9,110 bases of DNA from JBOHSA01 sp050732995. GTDB taxonomy: Bacteria; Gemmatimonadota; Gemmatimonadetes; Gemmatimonadales; GWC2-71-9. The position numbers were made by a program, and so were the translations under genes. The first letter of the stretch is position 1. Each line of letters opens with the position of its first letter. This document shows, piece after piece, positions 8,366 to 9,110 of the stretch. The notes under the pieces were generated by a model. It was given only the letters and a program-made list of their open reading frames with translations. It searched no databases and was not told the DNA's origin. The stretch is from contig JBOHSA010000046.1 of the NCBI GenBank assembly GCA_050732995.1, positions 1 to 9,110 of the forward strand. The letters run 5' to 3'.

Positions 8366-9081
8366 AGATCGACGTCTATTTCACCCCACTCGGCCTGAAC
8401 GCGGGAGATCTCGCCGGCCGGGGGGTCGTCGTCATCGACGTCCTCCGGGCCGGGACGACCGTCGTCACCGCGCTGGCGAGCGGCGCCAAGGCGGTGGTGC
8501 CGGCCGTGACGGCCGAAGAAGCCGTGCGCCTGACGGCGAACCTCGCGAAGGACGGGTTGCTGCTGGCCGGTGAGCGCCGCTGCCTGAAAATCGAGGGCTT
8601 CGCCCTCGGCAACTCGCCCCGCGAGATGACTCCGGAGGCGGTGGCCGGCAAGACCATCTTCCTCGCCACGACCAACGGGACGCCCGCCCTGGTCGCCGCC
8701 CAGGGCGGCGATCCGGTGCTCGTCGGGACGGCGGTCAACTTCCGCTCCGTGGCGGAGCGGGCCCGAGCGATCTTCGCCCAGCGCGGCGACCTGGTCATCG
8801 TGTGCGCGGGACGCGAGAAGCAGTTCGCCCTGGAAGATGCCTACACCGCCGGTCGCCTGGTGCAGGCGGTGAAAAAGCGCGTGCGCAAGGTGACGTTGAA
8901 CGACGGCGCGCAGGTCGCCGTGAAACTGACGGCCGAATACCAGGGCTGGGCGGCCGCCTTCGCGAGGAGCGAGGCGGCGCGCCAGCTGGCCGACGCGGGC
9001 CTGGGTGACGATGTGACCTTCAGCGCCAAGCCGGACCGATTCGGCGTCGTCCCGATCTACGCGGAGCGGAGGATCACGTGA
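8362..9081 (+). CDS. comB: ComB-family 2-phosphosulfolactate phosphatase
   Basis: The family is named for the Mg-dependent phosphatase that converts 2-phosphosulfolactate to sulfolactate in methanogen coenzyme M synthesis; related bacterial proteins are widespread, often with unproven roles. The 239-residue product has the family pattern VVIDVLRAGTT (D26, R29), a GER segment near residue 70, GFALGNSP at 79-86 and TTNGT at 103-107, and no signal peptide or membrane segment. The ATG overlaps the accC stop as ATGA, and the 3' end overlaps the next gene as GTGA. No comA (phosphosulfolactate synthase) or comC is nearby, so the pathway here cannot be inferred and the real substrate may differ. The family call is strong; the enzymatic role is by homology only. 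Confidence 0.9.
9068..9072 (+). promoter_or_regulatory. Ribosome binding site for the gene starting at 9078
   Basis: GGAGG lies five bases before GTG 9078 and is the best Shine-Dalgarno match at any start in the window. It is the main support for a new gene starting within the comB stop. Confidence 0.55.
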
Positions 9082-9110
9082 GTCGCGCAAGCGCTCCCGC
9101 CCCCCCCGCC
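9078..9110 (+). CDS. Start of an unidentified downstream gene (N-terminus only)
   Basis: GTG 9078 overlaps the comB TGA by two bases and is preceded by GGAGG at five-base spacing. The frame is open to the right edge and reads MSRASAPAPPA, a Ser/Ala/Pro-rich start. Eleven residues are too few to identify the product. The arrangement says only that it is the next, probably translationally coupled, gene of the operon. Confidence 0.55.
   Translation, partial: MSRASAPAPPA

Overview
The window is a GC-rich, gene-dense bacterial chromosome segment. It holds core housekeeping genes plus one type IV pilus motor gene, with no mobile elements, RNA genes or CRISPR. High GC, tightly overlapping genes, a PpiD-type chaperone with a degenerate second parvulin-like half, and a PilT/PilU-type ATPase suggest a Gram-negative (diderm) bacterium. 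Gemmatimonadota or a similar high-GC soil phylum is my best guess, but this is inference, not proof.

Layout. On the minus strand, 1-1796 encodes a membrane-anchored PpiD/SurA-like periplasmic folding factor whose C-terminal end runs off the left edge. A 148-bp divergent spacer (1797-1944) carries a plausible sigma70-type promoter on each strand, back to back. Everything to the right is on the plus strand: a 589-residue TPR protein with long disordered Pro/Gly/Ala-rich linkers (1945-3714), type II 3-dehydroquinate dehydratase AroQ (3714-4160), an M24 Xaa-Pro aminopeptidase (4150-5256), an 82-bp gap with a candidate promoter and a hairpin, biotin carrier protein AccB (5339-5866), a PilT/PilU-type retraction ATPase (5859-7007), biotin carboxylase AccC (7007-8365), a ComB-family 2-phosphosulfolactate phosphatase (8362-9081), and the first codons of another gene (9078 onward).

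How the genes work together. AroQ, the M24 peptidase, AccB and AccC form the familiar aroQ-pepP-(efp)-accB-accC neighbourhood linking shikimate and fatty-acid synthesis genes. Here efp is absent and a pilus-retraction ATPase sits between the two acetyl-CoA carboxylase subunits. Except for the gap before accB, every plus-strand junction overlaps by 1-11 nt, which implies co-transcription and translational coupling.

Most notable. (1) The AccB interdomain linker is encoded by very long G homopolymers (14, then 10) in strong G-quadruplex context. (2) pilT is embedded in accBC. (3) Three copies of a short S-[LF]-[DE]-x-x-F motif lie in the disordered tail of the TPR protein. I see no clear defence or mobile system; the unusual content is gene order and low-complexity sequence inside otherwise ordinary genes.
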